Origin: Rhipicephalus microplus
Lineage: Eukaryota > Arthropoda > Arachnida > Ixodida > Ixodidae
DNA: 64,000 nt
Direction: 5' to 3'
NCBI RefSeq assembly: GCF_043290135.1
Contig: NW_027464588.1
Location: forward strand, 3,857,501 to 3,921,500
Shown here: positions 52,006 through 63,106 of the stretch, piece by piece
How the letters are laid out: every line of letters begins with the position of its first letter
Numbering within the stretch: the first letter of the stretch is position 1
The notes under the pieces: model-generated
What the model saw: the letters and a program-made list of their open reading frames with translations, nothing else
Databases searched by the model: none
What the model was told of the DNA's origin: nothing
Translations under genes and position numbers: made by a program

Positions 52006-52402
52006 AGGCGCGAGCAACGTCCGTTGGAGTGGCACGGACGCGGGGGCGCCTGGCGTCAGGCTATAATGTGCTCCTGTTTTGCTAACATAGCGTCGCTGTG
52101 CCCAGCGTGCACGCACGTTAACGTTACATTGGTAAGAACATGACAACAAACTAGGCTCATAGCGTGCTCGCAGCCGTTTCGCTAGCTCCACATATATTAA
52201 ATTTGGTATCACTCGACGTGAATAGATGACGAAGGTAAGCGACACATCCAAACATGATAGCCATAAATTAGAAGTCATGTACGGCATTATTTACGTCCAC
52301 CTCGTAACGTTGTGCTGAATTTAAAATGACATATGAAGATTTCTTTTTCATGCTTCACATATCATCGATTCCCAGTGTACTTGGGATTTGCCAATTTTTT
52401 TA

Positions 52403-52967
52403 GCATACCGGAACATTTGCCTGAAAGCCACGGGTGACAAGTTACAGCGTCTCAAGATCACTTCTTAAACCTCGTCATAGCTCTCAAACGCTTCCCTCGA
52501 CAAGCACGTTATCACGTCCTACACTTCGCTGGGAAGAAGAGCTAACAGGTTCTGCGCCCAAAGAGACCGCTCCAACACATTTCGCTCACAGACGTGTTCG
52601 AACTTGACGAGATACTTCGCAATGCCCTCGCTACAACGAACGGTGGCAGTTGGTACCGAATAATGTAACCGCTGACTTGAACTGAAGCAGACGCTACGCT
52701 AGGCGCCTGCGAACACTGTACGATTGTCAATTCTATTCGTTTCAACTTGATGCGCTCCTGTCTCTTGGCCTCCTCACGCTCGCAACGTTCTCGCCTTTCA
52801 GCCTCCTCACGGCGTGCTTTGATACAAGGCCTCATCGACTTCCTCAGCCGACACTTCTTCATCCTTTATGATCTCAAGGATCGCTTGCTTTCGTTTCGCA
52901 CGACCCAAAGTAATGCCAAGTTCCTTACAAACTTCCATGAGTTCCTTCACTTTAAGGTTCTCCATCA
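52403..52967 (-). pseudogene. Gmr-A Gag N-terminus
   Basis: ATG at 52967 opens MENLKVKELMEVCKELGITL, GRAKRKQAILEIIKDEEVSA and EEVDEALYQ, then the frame shifts into RREEAERRERCEREEAKRQE and RIKLKRIEL (charged coiled coil, in a 106-codon frame 52862-52542), a degraded middle and NLSPVAFRQMFRYA at 52403. This MENLKVKEL start with a Glu/Arg-rich coil is characteristic of tick Gmr1-like Gag. The break at RYA is the TM147-E insertion. Confidence 0.82.
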
Positions 52968-53254
52968 TTCACACTAGCCTCTTTCTATTTGTCCCTGTTA
53001 AAAATATACTTTCCGCACCCACTATATAAATCCACTAGCAAGACGCGCAAGCAAATACTAACACTGCCGTATTTACACCCTCCGCATTAACGTTCGTTTC
53101 AAAGCACTCTGACTTTGCTTGAAACGATCAAAGCTCACTCACCAATGCTTAAACCAGTCTTTTTCTAAACTACCATAACCGGTGCTTGTGTAGTCTGGTG
53201 AACTGAGGGGAAAACTTCAGGCACTCACTGCATCGATGTGGCTGACGCCGGCTG
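52968..53254 (-). other. Gmr-A 5' leader
   Basis: About 290 bp between the primer site and the Gag ATG, with no frame of note. It would hold the packaging region. Confidence 0.55.
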
Positions 53255-53272
53255 ATCCCACCGCTGCCACTG
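53255..53272 (-). promoter_or_regulatory. Gmr-A tRNA primer-binding site (tRNA-Leu)
   Basis: Minus strand GTGGCAGCGGTGGGAT lies directly after the 5' LTR. Its complement ATCCCACCGCTGCCAC is the 3' end of a leucine tRNA (AAG type as known in animals). The first bases are changed from TGG to CAG-type. Confidence 0.7.
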
Positions 53273-53273
53273 C

Positions 53274-53802
53274 TGTTACAAAGCGCACCGCCGACCAGGT
53301 CACGAAGGGTGCCACGAAACTCACCGCTGACAAGGGCACCAGCTGCGCCGACAGCGAAAAGGCTCGAAGCAACGAGAGGCTTCGCTGACGCATAGGTCAA
53401 CTGCTGGCGACGCGCCGCAGTGCTTTCTATATAGACACCGGGTGGATCTTTTGAGTCTCCAACGTCTAACCAGATGCGCCGCGGGGTGTGATGTCAGAAT
53501 CCTTTATTGGGGCCCGCCACTGGGCCGCTTTATGCGGGTCAAATCCGGAGCCACTGCGCGTGGTGGCACCCAAGGACGAGTGACGTTGCCACGCATTGCA
53601 TATTACTCGCCACACAGGAAGGCGCCGATTGCTTCGACGGGCTTGTGGGCTGAGGAAACTCGGTGTGCGTAGCGTGAGGGATCGGCGCTGCCGCTTCATG
53701 AGGTCGCTCAGTAGACCGCGTCAGACGGGTTACATCGCTGGGTGTAAGACAGATTGCCTTTGCAGAGGCATTGACGTTTGGTGTGGACTCCCAGGCGTAA
53801 CA
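53274..53802 (-). repeat. 5' LTR of Gmr-A
   Basis: 529 bp, starts TGTTACGCCTGGGAGTCC at 53802 and ends TTTGTAACA at 53274 on the minus strand. It matches 32054-32581. CTATATAGAAAGC (minus, about 53430) is a possible TATA box; the other LTR reads TATAAAAAAAGC there. Confidence 0.9.
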
Positions 53803-53973
53803 GGGCCGACCGGCTTGCTCGTAAAATAAGGATATGAGCACCGGTCGCAACCTTCGGGGAACCCCCAATAACTCAACGCGACATCGTCGAAAACCAATGA
53901 AGAGAAAAAAAAATGTACAGTCCTTCCCATCCTTATCTTACCGTCGAACAGGCGCAAGATTGGCGTCGAGAAC
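53803..53973 (+). pseudogene. I-clade LINE RNase H, middle piece
   Basis: The plus frame starts ADRLARKIRI (from GCCGACCGGCTTGCTCG), continuing EGNKIA at 32053, and later reads MYSPSHPYLTVEQAQDWRRE just before Gmr-B. These match the RNase H end and the xxxPHPxLTxxQAxxWRxLQT segment of I-clade ORF2. A shift or stop lies between. Confidence 0.78.
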
Positions 53974-54621
53974 TGTTATGACCATCGTCAGTAGGCGCCA
54001 TGCTGTCGCTGCGAAACGTAGCCGGGCAGCGCTGCCAAGCCCGGAACTCCAGTTTTTTGGATCCAGCGGCGGGGAGCGACAAAAAGATTAGAAGACGATC
54101 CGTGAGCAAACGTCTCTACAAGCAATTTCTCCGGGCCAGCTTGTTTAGCAGACCGACCAAACAGGTCGTGTCTCCACGATTAAGTATCTACTCCTTGGCT
54201 GCCCTTCGTAAGAAAGGCGGAAGAAACAACCCAACCCACAAATTGTTCCGGGAAGGAACCCCATTTCTTCTCTTCTCAGATCATTGCGTCAAGAGGTGCA
54301 ATAAGTATTCGGCGCATGTGCGTTACTGACCGATGCCCAGTGGGTGGTGTTTTGTGTGTGTGATTGATGTTCCACTCAAGGAGGAGGAGCCCGACAGGGC
54401 TTAGAACGACGCCGCCGAGTGCTGAACGTCGCTCTGAACCATGTAACGCTTTAACCACCTCGCTCGTGGTTTGAGAAACCCCTATCATCATGCCGTAAAT
54501 AATTGTAAATAGTGACTTAAACCTGTTTGTTTCTCATATCTACATCTTGTCAGCTTTCCTTTCCTCCACCCGAAGTTACGCCACGCTACCACAAGAGACC
54601 AGACAGACTCGATTCTCAACA
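53974..54621 (+). repeat. 5' LTR of Gmr-B
   Basis: 648 bp. It matches 58224-58931. AATAATTGTAAATAGTG near 54500 is shared. It ends GATTCTCAACA. Confidence 0.92.
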
Positions 54622-54623
54622 AC

Positions 54624-54641
54624 TGGTGGCAGCGGTGGGAT
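54624..54641 (+). promoter_or_regulatory. Gmr-B tRNA primer-binding site (tRNA-Leu)
   Basis: TGGTGGCAGCGGTGGGAT is an exact complement of ...ATCCCACCGCTGCCA plus CCA, the 3' end of leucine tRNA (AAG) as I know it from animals. It starts two bases after the LTR. Confidence 0.82.
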
Positions 54642-54839
54642 ATGAAGCTACAAGAGACAGCAGCAGTCGGCCCAAGAGAAGTAGGTGGCTCGAGACATGG
54701 ATCACGTTTGGGTGAGTGCTTGGCGAACCAGGTTCTAAAAGCGGGTAAATTTTAGAAATGGTAGTTAACTTTGCCCAAAGCCTCAGTTTCGCCGCTCTGG
54801 GAAGTTTTTTTTTTGAAGTAGCGAGCATTCAGTACGATC

Positions 54840-56010
54840 ATGGACTTGAGGTAGCTGCAGAAGCCGGACTTGTTGCTGTTATGTGAGAAATTGGAAATCC
54901 ATACAAAGGTTTTGGCACGAAAACCCATAATCGTACAAGTAATAATGATTTTGGGGCTGATGATGAGGAGCTCTGTGAAGCATGGGACCTCATCAGTCAA
55001 AGAAAGAGACAGCAGAAAGAGGAGGAAGAGAGGCGTGAGCGCGAAAAAAAGGAGCGTCACCTAGAATGCGAGCATGAAACAAAAAGGCTTGAATCTTAGA
55101 GAGAGGAACGTCGCATAGTATGTGAACGGGAAATAGAAAGACTAGAGCACGAGATATCGATCCGCAAACGAGAACTTGAGTTGAAGAATATGTCGGGCAG
55201 TAGTCCCCAGTAAGTGGTACCTCATCGCAGCTTAAAGACAGAGTTCTGGATGTCTAGCTACATGCAGCCGTATACAGATTCAGGGGATGGTTGCTTGTGC
55301 TTCATGATATTTGAGTGGAAGTGCGAGGAACTGTCATTTAGGTGAGGCACATGGTGTCATAGACAACTCACGGTTCTGCCTTGCGAGGCAGACGAAGCTG
55401 TTGCGTGACTCAGTGAGCAGGACGTGAACAACTACGAGGTGTACAGTTAAGGCAGAAATGTTCCGGATATTCGCAACTTCTGTCTGGAGAAAAGAAGACC
55501 GCGTGAAACAGAAAGACAAGAGTCTGAAAGGGAGACACGTCGAAAAGCGCTGGACGTTGAAGTGCGCCATGAAGCGCCAGAACCAGGGATCACGCTAGAA
55601 GAGGGCCCACATATCCTCGAATGCATCAATGTAGAACATGTAGAAAACGAGCCTTTGCCGTTCTCGAGGTAGAGACGGTATTAAATTACGGTCCTTGCGA
55701 GGATCAGGTGTGTGCCAGCAGCCCTATTGGGCTAAGTAAGAAGCTAGAAACCATCCTCATGCCTCGAGAGGACGTCTCGAGATTGTCACATGCAGATATG
55801 GTTAGCACAGCGGCTAATCGAAGCGAGGACGCGACGCTTCAGGAGTGCATTGATGCCATCGGACAGGGCCCAGTTAATGGTTTCATCAGCGTTGACAAAG
55901 ATAATTTGGCCAGACTGTCCGTCGCGATGCAGAGTTCAAAAAGCGTTAGCGGGAGGGAAAATGTAGCACAAGCTCGAACAAGCTTCCCAATCCCTCAGTT
56001 CCCGATGTGA
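54840..56010 (+). pseudogene. Gmr-B Gag
   Basis: Frames read LLLLCEKLEIHTKVLARKPI and IVQVIMILG, then DEELCEAWDLISQRKRQQKE, EEERREREKKERHLECEHET, KRLES, stop, REERRIVCEREIERLEHEIS, IRKRELELKN, then a further Glu/Arg-rich repeat near 55490-55580. This is the N-terminal charged coil of tick Gmr1-like Gag (LLxLCEELGIxTKGLxRKPxIVQAI). Frame 55621-56010 (129 codons; VLNYGPCEDQVCASSPIGLS) continues it but I do not recognise a domain. Stops throughout. Confidence 0.72.
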
Positions 56011-57469
56011 CATGATGATGGTATCGAGAGAAAGGAGGCAAGAAAACATTACCGAAAAAGAAAGAAGCGGAGGCGTTCGGCACTGCGTAAGCTTAGGGCA
56101 GATCCCACTCAGTCTCGAGAAAGACGAAAGGCTGAGCCGTTAATCCATTTCAAGAAACGTCAATGGTGGCGTTCATGGAGGCAGAGGTGGTTAGCCAGGT
56201 GTAGAGAGGGAAAACGAGGTGCGTCACCTCAACAAAACGCGTGGTTCAGTTTGACGACTCCGGGAAAGCGGCCTTGCACGAAGGGTCAAAATTGAAAGGG
56301 CAGAGTGGCTAAATAGCATGTAGGGGTGAACACAAAGAGAAAATGCCACAGGATCCCCCCCTCTGCTTCTGGCGTCCCTTGCACATTCCTGAGTGGAGCC
56401 GACCTAAATGCAGAATGAGGCGTGACGGCACGACACAGCCTAGTGTTTGTGCTTTTTGTAGCCTCTGGCAAGCTCGAAAACCACGGGGACCGCGCCCTAT
56501 CGTGTACTATTTAAAACAATCTATTTCAGAAAGGGGGAACGGTCAGTATGAGTAACTATTGCACAGTTGTGTTAAATATGGTTACTGAGTGTTGCATTGG
56601 AGTTGAAGATTTCAGTCAGTTTAATTTTGTAAGTTGCATGACGCGGTTTAGAGTTTTCAGAAGGGAAACCGTGGAAGTAAAAGTGAAAATGTTTTAATCA
56701 TTTGTATGAATATACCTAGAAGGTGGAAACTGAACAAATTGTCCCGTTTTTCTAGAGTTTTATTGGTTTAGTGTAATGTCATATGCCTTCACTGTCATGT
56801 GGATATGGCGTGAAGGAGCATTTTAATGAGGAAGATATTAACATAGACCAGATTATTTCGTGAAATGATTAAGCTTGGCGCGACACAGTAGAATTGTCGT
56901 TACGGGCTGTGAGAATTAGGAGTCATCAAGTGCAAGGTTTAAGCATAAAAACTGTGTAAATCGTGTGAGGTGTTTTAATAAGTATTGCCCCATAGGATTA
57001 TTTTTTGTGTTGTACACAGTGTGTTACAACGTAACGTACGGTTGAACGTTTAGACAAACTGTGAGGGATTATGCGTTTTGTTAATAGTGCCGTGCATTTC
57101 GCAGTGTTGTAGAAATGATAATTGAAAACGCTCAGGGGAGCTCAGTGATTTATTTTTAAATTAAACGCGTTGACATATGCAGGTAACTTTAACCCATTGA
57201 ACCTGCTAGAAGGCGGCGTTTGTCCGTTATGTTTTGTTGCTTTGCTTTGAAGAATTATTGATCGAGTGATCATGTGAGTATATCATTAAGATTTCCCTAA
57301 ACGTTGAGGTAGACCGTTAGGTCACAGCGTAGGTTAAGGTTTTGGGGGGCTGGTTAGCTTAATGTCTCAATAGTAGGCGGTTATTGATGCCCGTAAACAA
57401 AAACGGACGTTAGGACAATTGTAGCGCTCACTGATCCGAGTTCCGGAATAATGCTCTCAGCGGGACAGA
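56011..57469. other. Gmr-B interior, nothing recognised
   Basis: The first 300 bp are basic and Arg-rich in translation (RKKRRRSALRKLRAD). The remaining 1.1 kb is AT-rich with no frame over about 70 codons that I recognise. Protease, integrase and RT should be here and are absent. Confidence 0.5.
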
Positions 57470-57842
57470 ACCGATGAAAGTGTTCAGCGATGAAAAGGAA
57501 ATTGAGGCCTTGGTGCCGCATCATGTCAAGACGACAGTGGTAAAGAGGAAAGATGCGCTCTACTTGAGCCAGAAATTGGGTTCTCCAAAGATAACTTACT
57601 GCGCTTCAGGAAAAGAGTGCGCTTGCATTGTGTAGGCCACTCATCAGTTGCAGGGTTGTCTCAGATGTGCTAAATTTAAAATAGAGGCAGATAATTGTCC
57701 CCTTCTGTGGCTGCAAGCCGTGACATCGAAGAACAGTCACCTCTTGAGGTGGAGCTTGATTTTTCAAAAATATCATCTTGACATTAGGCAAAAGAAGGGC
57801 AAAATGAATGGAAGCGCTAACGCGCTCAGTCGCTCTTTCTAA
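57470..57842 (+). pseudogene. Gmr-B RNase H end
   Basis: It begins VFSDEKEIEALVPHHVKTTV-type sequence, then KDALYLSQKLGSPKITYCAS and GKECACIV (normally YLSRKLxxxExxYxxxEKECAC), KFKIEADNCPLLWLQAVTSK (normally ETDHCPLLWL) and NSHLLRWSLIFQKYHLDIRQ ending NGSANALSRSF (normally NGNADALSR). This is a Gypsy RNase H whose C-terminus lies 380 bp before the 3' LTR. Confidence 0.85.
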
Positions 57843-58223
57843 GCTATCTATGGGTGCTCTTGATGTATCAAAATTGATATTTTAGTTTTTTCGTGCAACT
57901 TATTTTGTGAAATGTGTAATGTAGCACGTCTGGTTTCTTAGCGCAATTGAGTATTGATAGTTTTCAGTGCAAGCTTTTTGTTAAAGGTAGTAATGAAAAT
58001 TGTTTTGTCAGCCCTCTTTTGGCTTAGTTTGTTCCAAAGGGGCCGAGTGGTTGCTTGTGCATGTGATCTTGTATCACAGGCGCTGTTGAAGTTTTCGGCA
58101 ATTACTCAGACAATGCGACAAGCAAAGGCGAGTTCCTGGCATTTAACTACGAACCCTTTCGTCGTCCCTTCGAGCAGCAGTGGTGACTGCTGTCCTGCGT
58201 GACTGATCTGGCGAGGGGAAAGC
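57843..58223 (+). other. Gmr-B 3' untranslated region
   Basis: No gene recognised. GGCGAGGGGAAAGC (58211-58223) before the LTR is a possible polypurine tract. Confidence 0.5.
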
Positions 58224-58931
58224 TGTTATGACCGTCATCAGCAGGCACCATGTTGTCGCTGCGAATTGTAGCCGGGCAGCACTCCCACGCCCGGAACCCC
58301 AGCTTCTCGGATTCAGCAGCGGGGAACTACAAAAGAATTAGAAGACGGTCCGTGATCCAAAGTCCCTACAAGCAATTTTTCTGGGCCAGCTTGTTTAGCG
58401 AGATGGCAAAGCAGAGCGACCACACAGGTCGTGTCTCCACGATTCAAGTATCCACTCTTTGGCTGCACTTCCTGGGAAAGGCGGAAGAAGGAACCCAACC
58501 GCCAAATTGTTCCGGGAAGGAACCCCATTTCCTCTCGTCTCACATCATTGCGTCAAGAAGTGCAATAACTATTCGGTGGACCGTGCGTTACACGATCATC
58601 ACACACACACACAATCACACACACAATCACACACACAAAACACCACCCGGTGGGTGGTGTTATGTGTGTGTGATTGGTGTTCCACTTAACGAGGAGGAGT
58701 CAGAAAGGGCTTAAAACGACGCCGCCGAGTGCTGGACGTCGCTCCGAACCATGTAATGGTTCAACCACCACGCTCGTGCTTTGTGAAACTCCTGACCTCA
58801 TGCTGTAAATAATTGTAAATAGTGCCATAAATTGTTTGTTTTTTATATCCCCATCTTGTCAGCGTTCGTTTTCTCCACTCGAAGTTACGTCACGTTACAT
58901 CAAGAGACCGGGTAGGCCCCAATTTTCAATA
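58224..58931 (+). repeat. 3' LTR of Gmr-B, with an added hairpin
   Basis: It matches 53974-54621 but is about 60 bp longer because of a CA-rich block (58590-58650) that is the inverted copy of the adjoining GGGTGGTGTTATGTGTGTGTGATT. The 3' end is set at CAATA (CAACA in the 5' LTR). Confidence 0.9.
58625..58675. repeat. 24-bp-arm hairpin in the Gmr-B 3' LTR
   Basis: Arms 58625-58648 and 58652-58675 are reverse complements at 23 of 24 positions around the 3-nt loop GGT. The 5' LTR has only the right arm. Confidence 0.95.
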
Positions 58932-59270
58932 GTACAAACTAACAGATACCCACACTTAAAAATGAAACACCACATGAATCCCAGAATATACGTGCAAAGC
59001 TGTCCGTGGTGAAACAAACGGCCAGCTCTGGCCCACATTACGTGGGAAGGCGAATCATGGCCCCAAAACATCAATTTTACTCTTTTCGGGATAACATCTC
59101 GACCGAGGCTGAGTGAGATCTGGCTTGCTAGCAAAGATCAGCAAAGCCAGCTGGCTTCGCTCGACCAAGCCAGGTAGCCGAAAATGCAAGTGGAGCCCTG
59201 GACTGAGGACCCCACCCAATTGCCTGAAAACCTTCTAGGCAATAAAAAGATTCTTTTCTCTTTCTCCCTC
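58932..59270 (+). pseudogene. I-clade LINE C-terminus and 3' UTR
   Basis: Frames read NRYPHLKMKHHMNPRIYVQS then CPW, stop, then KRPALAHITWEGES (a CPWC...H...C finger missing its last Cys) and LASKDQQSQLASLDQARQVA ending ENASGALD, stop (about 59125-59205). The 3' UTR runs to GGCAATAAAAAGATTC with a TTCTC/TCCC tail near 59245-59275. It completes the LINE interrupted by Gmr-A and Gmr-B. Confidence 0.8.
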
Positions 59271-60689
59271 CCAGGAGAAACGCTTTCACACGCGATGCTA
59301 CACGGCACGTAGGACGTAAATAACGCTTTTTGTAGCTGCACACCAAAGATTGAATTATGAATTGTTATTAGGAGCACCCATTACATAGCATATGTTAACA
59401 GTTGGTCCTAAGAGGGCCAATTATTCATTGAGTATAGACCTCGATACTGTCCATGAGTACAGGCGGTTTGACTAACTTGAAATCTATTTAATGCTGGCCA
59501 TTTGACTCGCCTGAAATGAAATTCGTCACTGATGCTGTTCATGTGGAGGCAATCACCAGGCACATTCCAAAGACTTACGTATAGGCCAACGAAACTGCCC
59601 CGCGAAAGCACACACGATTAAAAGTTTAGTTCTTTTATTGCATTAACAACGCTGCTTACGCTCCAAAAACTGTGTTAAAAAACAAGAATTTACGACATAC
59701 ACAAAATATGTATTTGCCACAAGTGCTTCAGAAACTTTATCACCCCGCAGCTACTAATTACAACTCACAAAATCACTTAGAAGGTATTAAAAACGCAATA
59801 AATTTAACGTGCTACAACAGCAATCTTACGCACAATAAACACACGAATGTACATAGTTGTTCGAACCTGTATAGAAATTTTTCTTCATGGAAACATGGAA
59901 ACGAACTCCAGCGCCGGTCGTCATCCCGGTGACACTCTTCATCAAAGTACTACAGTGGCGCCATAACTTGATTGTTCAACATCGACTTACTGCACTGGAG
60001 GACTCACTCACACCACTTAAACATCACAACATCTGGGCCAATGTTCAACACCCATACAACTCTCCGACACCTCTCGTTCGGATCCTTCTCGGTTTCGCAA
60101 ACATTCTACGTGATTCTACTACGCGTAGCATGTGCCAGGGCCGCAGCCAGGAGAAAGGGCTTCGTCTCGCTGATTCGTCCAGCGTTGTTAGGTTCGCATG
60201 CGAAAACAGTCACAATCAAAAGAGGCTCCGCATCGATTTCTCAGTTTCTTCTCATCTAGGCTGGTTGGCTGTAGCATGTTTCGCTGTCGCATGGTAAGAG
60301 CACACGCCCTGGGTGCCTTTTTATACTTGCTTTCTTGCTGCGTTGCGTGCGCTCGTAAAGAAGACTTTTGATAGGGTGGCGTTGGTGCGCGTCTGCTTGA
60401 GCGCTCGTCTGTGACAATGAATAAGTGCTATTTCACAAATATTACACATTCTTGTACGCTTCTTGAAACTGTAGATCGCATGGCATTCGTTTGTGCTTCA
60501 ATGTGGCGTCTTTGTTCGCGTTCGAGCTGCTCAGCGGCACACAACTACTTCGCGGCGTCACACCAATAAAAAAAAACCATCTGCCACACACGCGCGCACC
60601 AAAGAATCATACTCTATCACACGAAAAATGAGGCAAACTGCCCTCCCTCTCCCCACACACACACACACACACAATCGCACACATAGAAA
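59271..60689 (-). other. No gene; LTR-like features on the minus strand
   Basis: No recognised frame. On the minus strand TGTCACAGACGAGCGC (60418), TATAAAAAGGC (about 60340-60330), a possible primer-site-like TGGCGCCACTGTAG (about 59967-59954) and GCAATAAAAGAAC (about 59640) are arranged like parts of an LTR element, but no partner repeat exists in the window. A CA microsatellite lies at 60652-60673 before TM147-F. Confidence 0.35.
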
Positions 60690-61858
60690 GTTGGCAGATC
60701 CCACGTACAGTGGGAATCGATGATATGCGAAGCACGATTGAGAAATGTTGATATGCCACTTCAAAATCAGCGCAACGTTACGAGGTGAAAGTACATGCTG
60801 CCGTACATAACTTCCGTATCATGATTATTATGTTTGGATTTGTCGTTTACCTTTGCCATCTATTCACGTCACGTGACACCAAATTTAGTATATTCGGAGC
60901 TGGCAAAATGGCCGCGAGCAAGCTATGAGTGTGGTATGTTGTTTTGTTCTTACATGACATGCGTTTCAGAATTATCATGTTTGCGCAAGTCATATATTTA
61001 GGCATTCATTGACGACACGTAACAACTAATTTGATATATGTGTAGCTAGCAAAATGGCCGTGACCGCATCATGAAGGGCCCAATATACTCTAATGTAGCG
61101 TTCACACGCATGCACGCTGGGCACAGCGACCCAACGTTAGCAAAACGCGAGCCCTTTTAGGCTGACGCAAAGCACAACCGGCACGACCAGCGTCCGTCGA
61201 TGTGGCCCGACGGCAACCAGCTCGAAATGCGACATGCTGCATAACGCGCCAATGCGTTACCCAGAAAACAATGCTTCACCCTCTTTTTGTGATGGAGGGA
61301 CGCCGGACGCACTGAAACGCGCATGCGTCAGAGCAACCCTGCGCGGCGAGCGCCTGCCAGTACATGACACGACCGGCGCCTGGCGTGAACACGCTGGCGC
61401 GACGCGACGAAATGAACGCCGGTGAGCTCGCGCACCATGTCACGTTGGAATGTGATGGCGCCTTGACTGTGGCATGTAGTCATGTTCTCACATGACACAC
61501 ATCTCATTATTATCGTGTTTGCACCAGCCACATACATTCGTCATTCATTGACGTCACGTAGTACCAAGTTTGGCATATCTGAAGCTAGCACAGCGGCCTT
61601 GAGCGCATCATGAGTGTGGCATGTAGTCACGTTGTTACATGACACGCATTGTTTCATTATCATGTTTGGATATGTCACTTACCTATGTCGTCCGTTCGCG
61701 TCGCGCAATACCGAGTTTGGTACACGTTAAGCTAGCCAAGCAGCCGCGAGCGCATCGTGAGCGTAGCTTGTAGTCATGTTGTTACATGACACGCATCTCA
61801 AGTTTATCATGCTTGCACCAGTATCATACCTTCGTCATCTATTCAGGTCCCGTAATAC
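60690..61858 (+). mobile_element. TM147 element copy F, 3' truncated
   Basis: Left arm at 60690 (GTTGGCAGATCCCACGTACAG), GATATGCGAAGCACGA, a monomer, the GC-rich module (about 61070-61460) and three monomers. It stops at TCCCGTAATACTG within a monomer, without GATA tract or right arm. The next sequence is a Gypsy fragment. Confidence 0.8.
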
Positions 61859-62060
61859 TGTGATGAAACGGTGAAGGCAACCTTTACTACGCCCAAAAAA
61901 ACACGATGAAGTGACCACACCTAAGCAACAGAACTAAGGCAAGCCAAGTATCCACAGCAGATGAAGATGACGACCACTCAAAAAGATGAACATGTGTAAA
62001 GAAAGTAGATGTGCTTAATGAATGCCTACACTAACTCCCTCTCCCTCCACGCGAAAGCGG
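61859..62060 (-). other. Junction between TM147-F and Gypsy-E
   Basis: No recognised frame. It lies downstream of the Gypsy-E integrase stop and may be its 3' untranslated region. Confidence 0.4.
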
Positions 62061-63106
62061 TCATCCTGGCCGCAGTTCTTGACCGCAGTTTAAAGCGAAG
62101 AGGAACGCCGTGTGAAAGGCTTCAGGGAGGTTACGTGGACTATTTCTGCTTCCGGGAAGTGGCGGTCCGTTGGAAGAAGAACGGGTGTCACGCGATAATT
62201 GACAGGAGACGTTTGATCCAAGAGTGTGGTGGGGCCACTGAAACGTTATTGAAACTTCTCGCACAGGCCAGGAGTGCAAATGGGTGTAAAAAGGAGGACT
62301 TCGTCGCCAGGGCTGAAGGACAAGCCAAGATGAGAGGCAACATATTCAAGCTTGCGATCCTGTTGCTTGGCATCAGAGTTGACGCGAGCCAGCTGGCGGC
62401 AATGAAGTAGACGAGACACGTATTCTTCACTTTAAGATGAACATGGTCGAACAGGCGCAGACAAAAACAAAACATCGAGGAAAGAAGAGAGGAAGCGACC
62501 GTGGACGAGGTAGAACGGCGAGTGGCCGGTTGTGCGCTCTACAGAGATTTTATAGGCAAAAGTGACAAATGGCAAAATGGTGTTCCAGTTTCTGTGGTCC
62601 GGTTCGATATACATGGCTAATACATCTGACAGTGTACGATGAAAGCGCTCAGTCAGGTCGTTCTTCTGAGGATGGTAACTGGAGCTTGTTTAGTGTATAG
62701 TGCCGGATGCCTTGAACACTTCTTCGACGAGTTCTGAAAAATACTCTTCCGCGGTCGCTCAGGATTACACGAGGAGCTCCGTGACGAAGGATTACTGCTC
62801 GAAGGATGAAGTCAGCCACTTCCAAAGCGGATGCAGAAGGCACAGGAGCTGTTTCGGCGAAGCGGGTCAGGTGGTCGACAGCTGTATCTATCCATCGATT
62901 GCCCGCGAAAGTCATAGAAAGCGGACTTTACAGGTCAACGCCAACTACCTCAAATGGTTGCAGGGGACATGGGAGCGGTTGTAACTGTCCATTTCGAGTT
63001 GATGTAGGTAGCTTGCGACGCTGACGAGGGCGCATGAGGCAAGGTACTTCGCGACAATGGTGGACAAGCCCGGCCAGTAGTAGTGACATCTTATGCGGTC
63101 ATACGT
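62061..63106 (-). pseudogene. Gypsy-E integrase fragment
   Basis: From 63106 down: HYYWPGLSTIVAKYLASCAL (finger), VVGVDL, stop (first Asp), WIDTAVDHLTRFAETAPVPS, VILRHGAPRVILSDRGRVFF (second Asp), SSYHPQKNDLTERFHRTLSD with VLAMYIEPDHRNW (catalytic Glu; found in a shifted frame near 62680-62590), FVTFAYKISVERTTGHSPFY, RLAHCRQ-equivalent LHCRQLARVNSDAKQQDRKL, SPGDEVLLFTPICTPGLCEK and FSGPTTLLDQTSPVNYRVTP (GPF/Y module), ending IVHVTSLKPFTRRSSSL, stop near 62090. Several shifts. It is a different Gypsy lineage from Gmr-A/B/C, judged by sequence. Confidence 0.88.

Larger units (their letters stand above)
47498..52076. repeat. Tandem duplication within TM147-E
   Basis: 47498-50970 (minus the LINE at 48533-50894) and 50971-52076 align from TGTCATGAATGTC to ATAATGTGCT, about 1.1 kb each. 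They are much more alike than either is to copies B, C, D or F. The second unit contains the uninterrupted target site of the LINE. Confidence 0.88.
53974..58931 (+). mobile_element. Gmr-B: Gypsy element with large internal deletion
   Basis: LTRs at 53974-54621 and 58224-58931, starting TGTTATGACC, enclose 3.6 kb. Flanks AGAAC (53969-53973) and AGTAC (about 58931-58935) suggest a 5-bp target duplication with one change; the 3' edge is uncertain by a base. A perfect 18-nt tRNA-Leu primer site follows the 5' LTR. Only Gag (54840-56010) and the end of RNase H (57470-57842) are readable; protease, integrase and RT are gone. RNase H sits last before the LTR, so Gmr1-like order is likely. It splits the I-clade LINE between WRRE and NRYPHLK. 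Confidence 0.87.
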
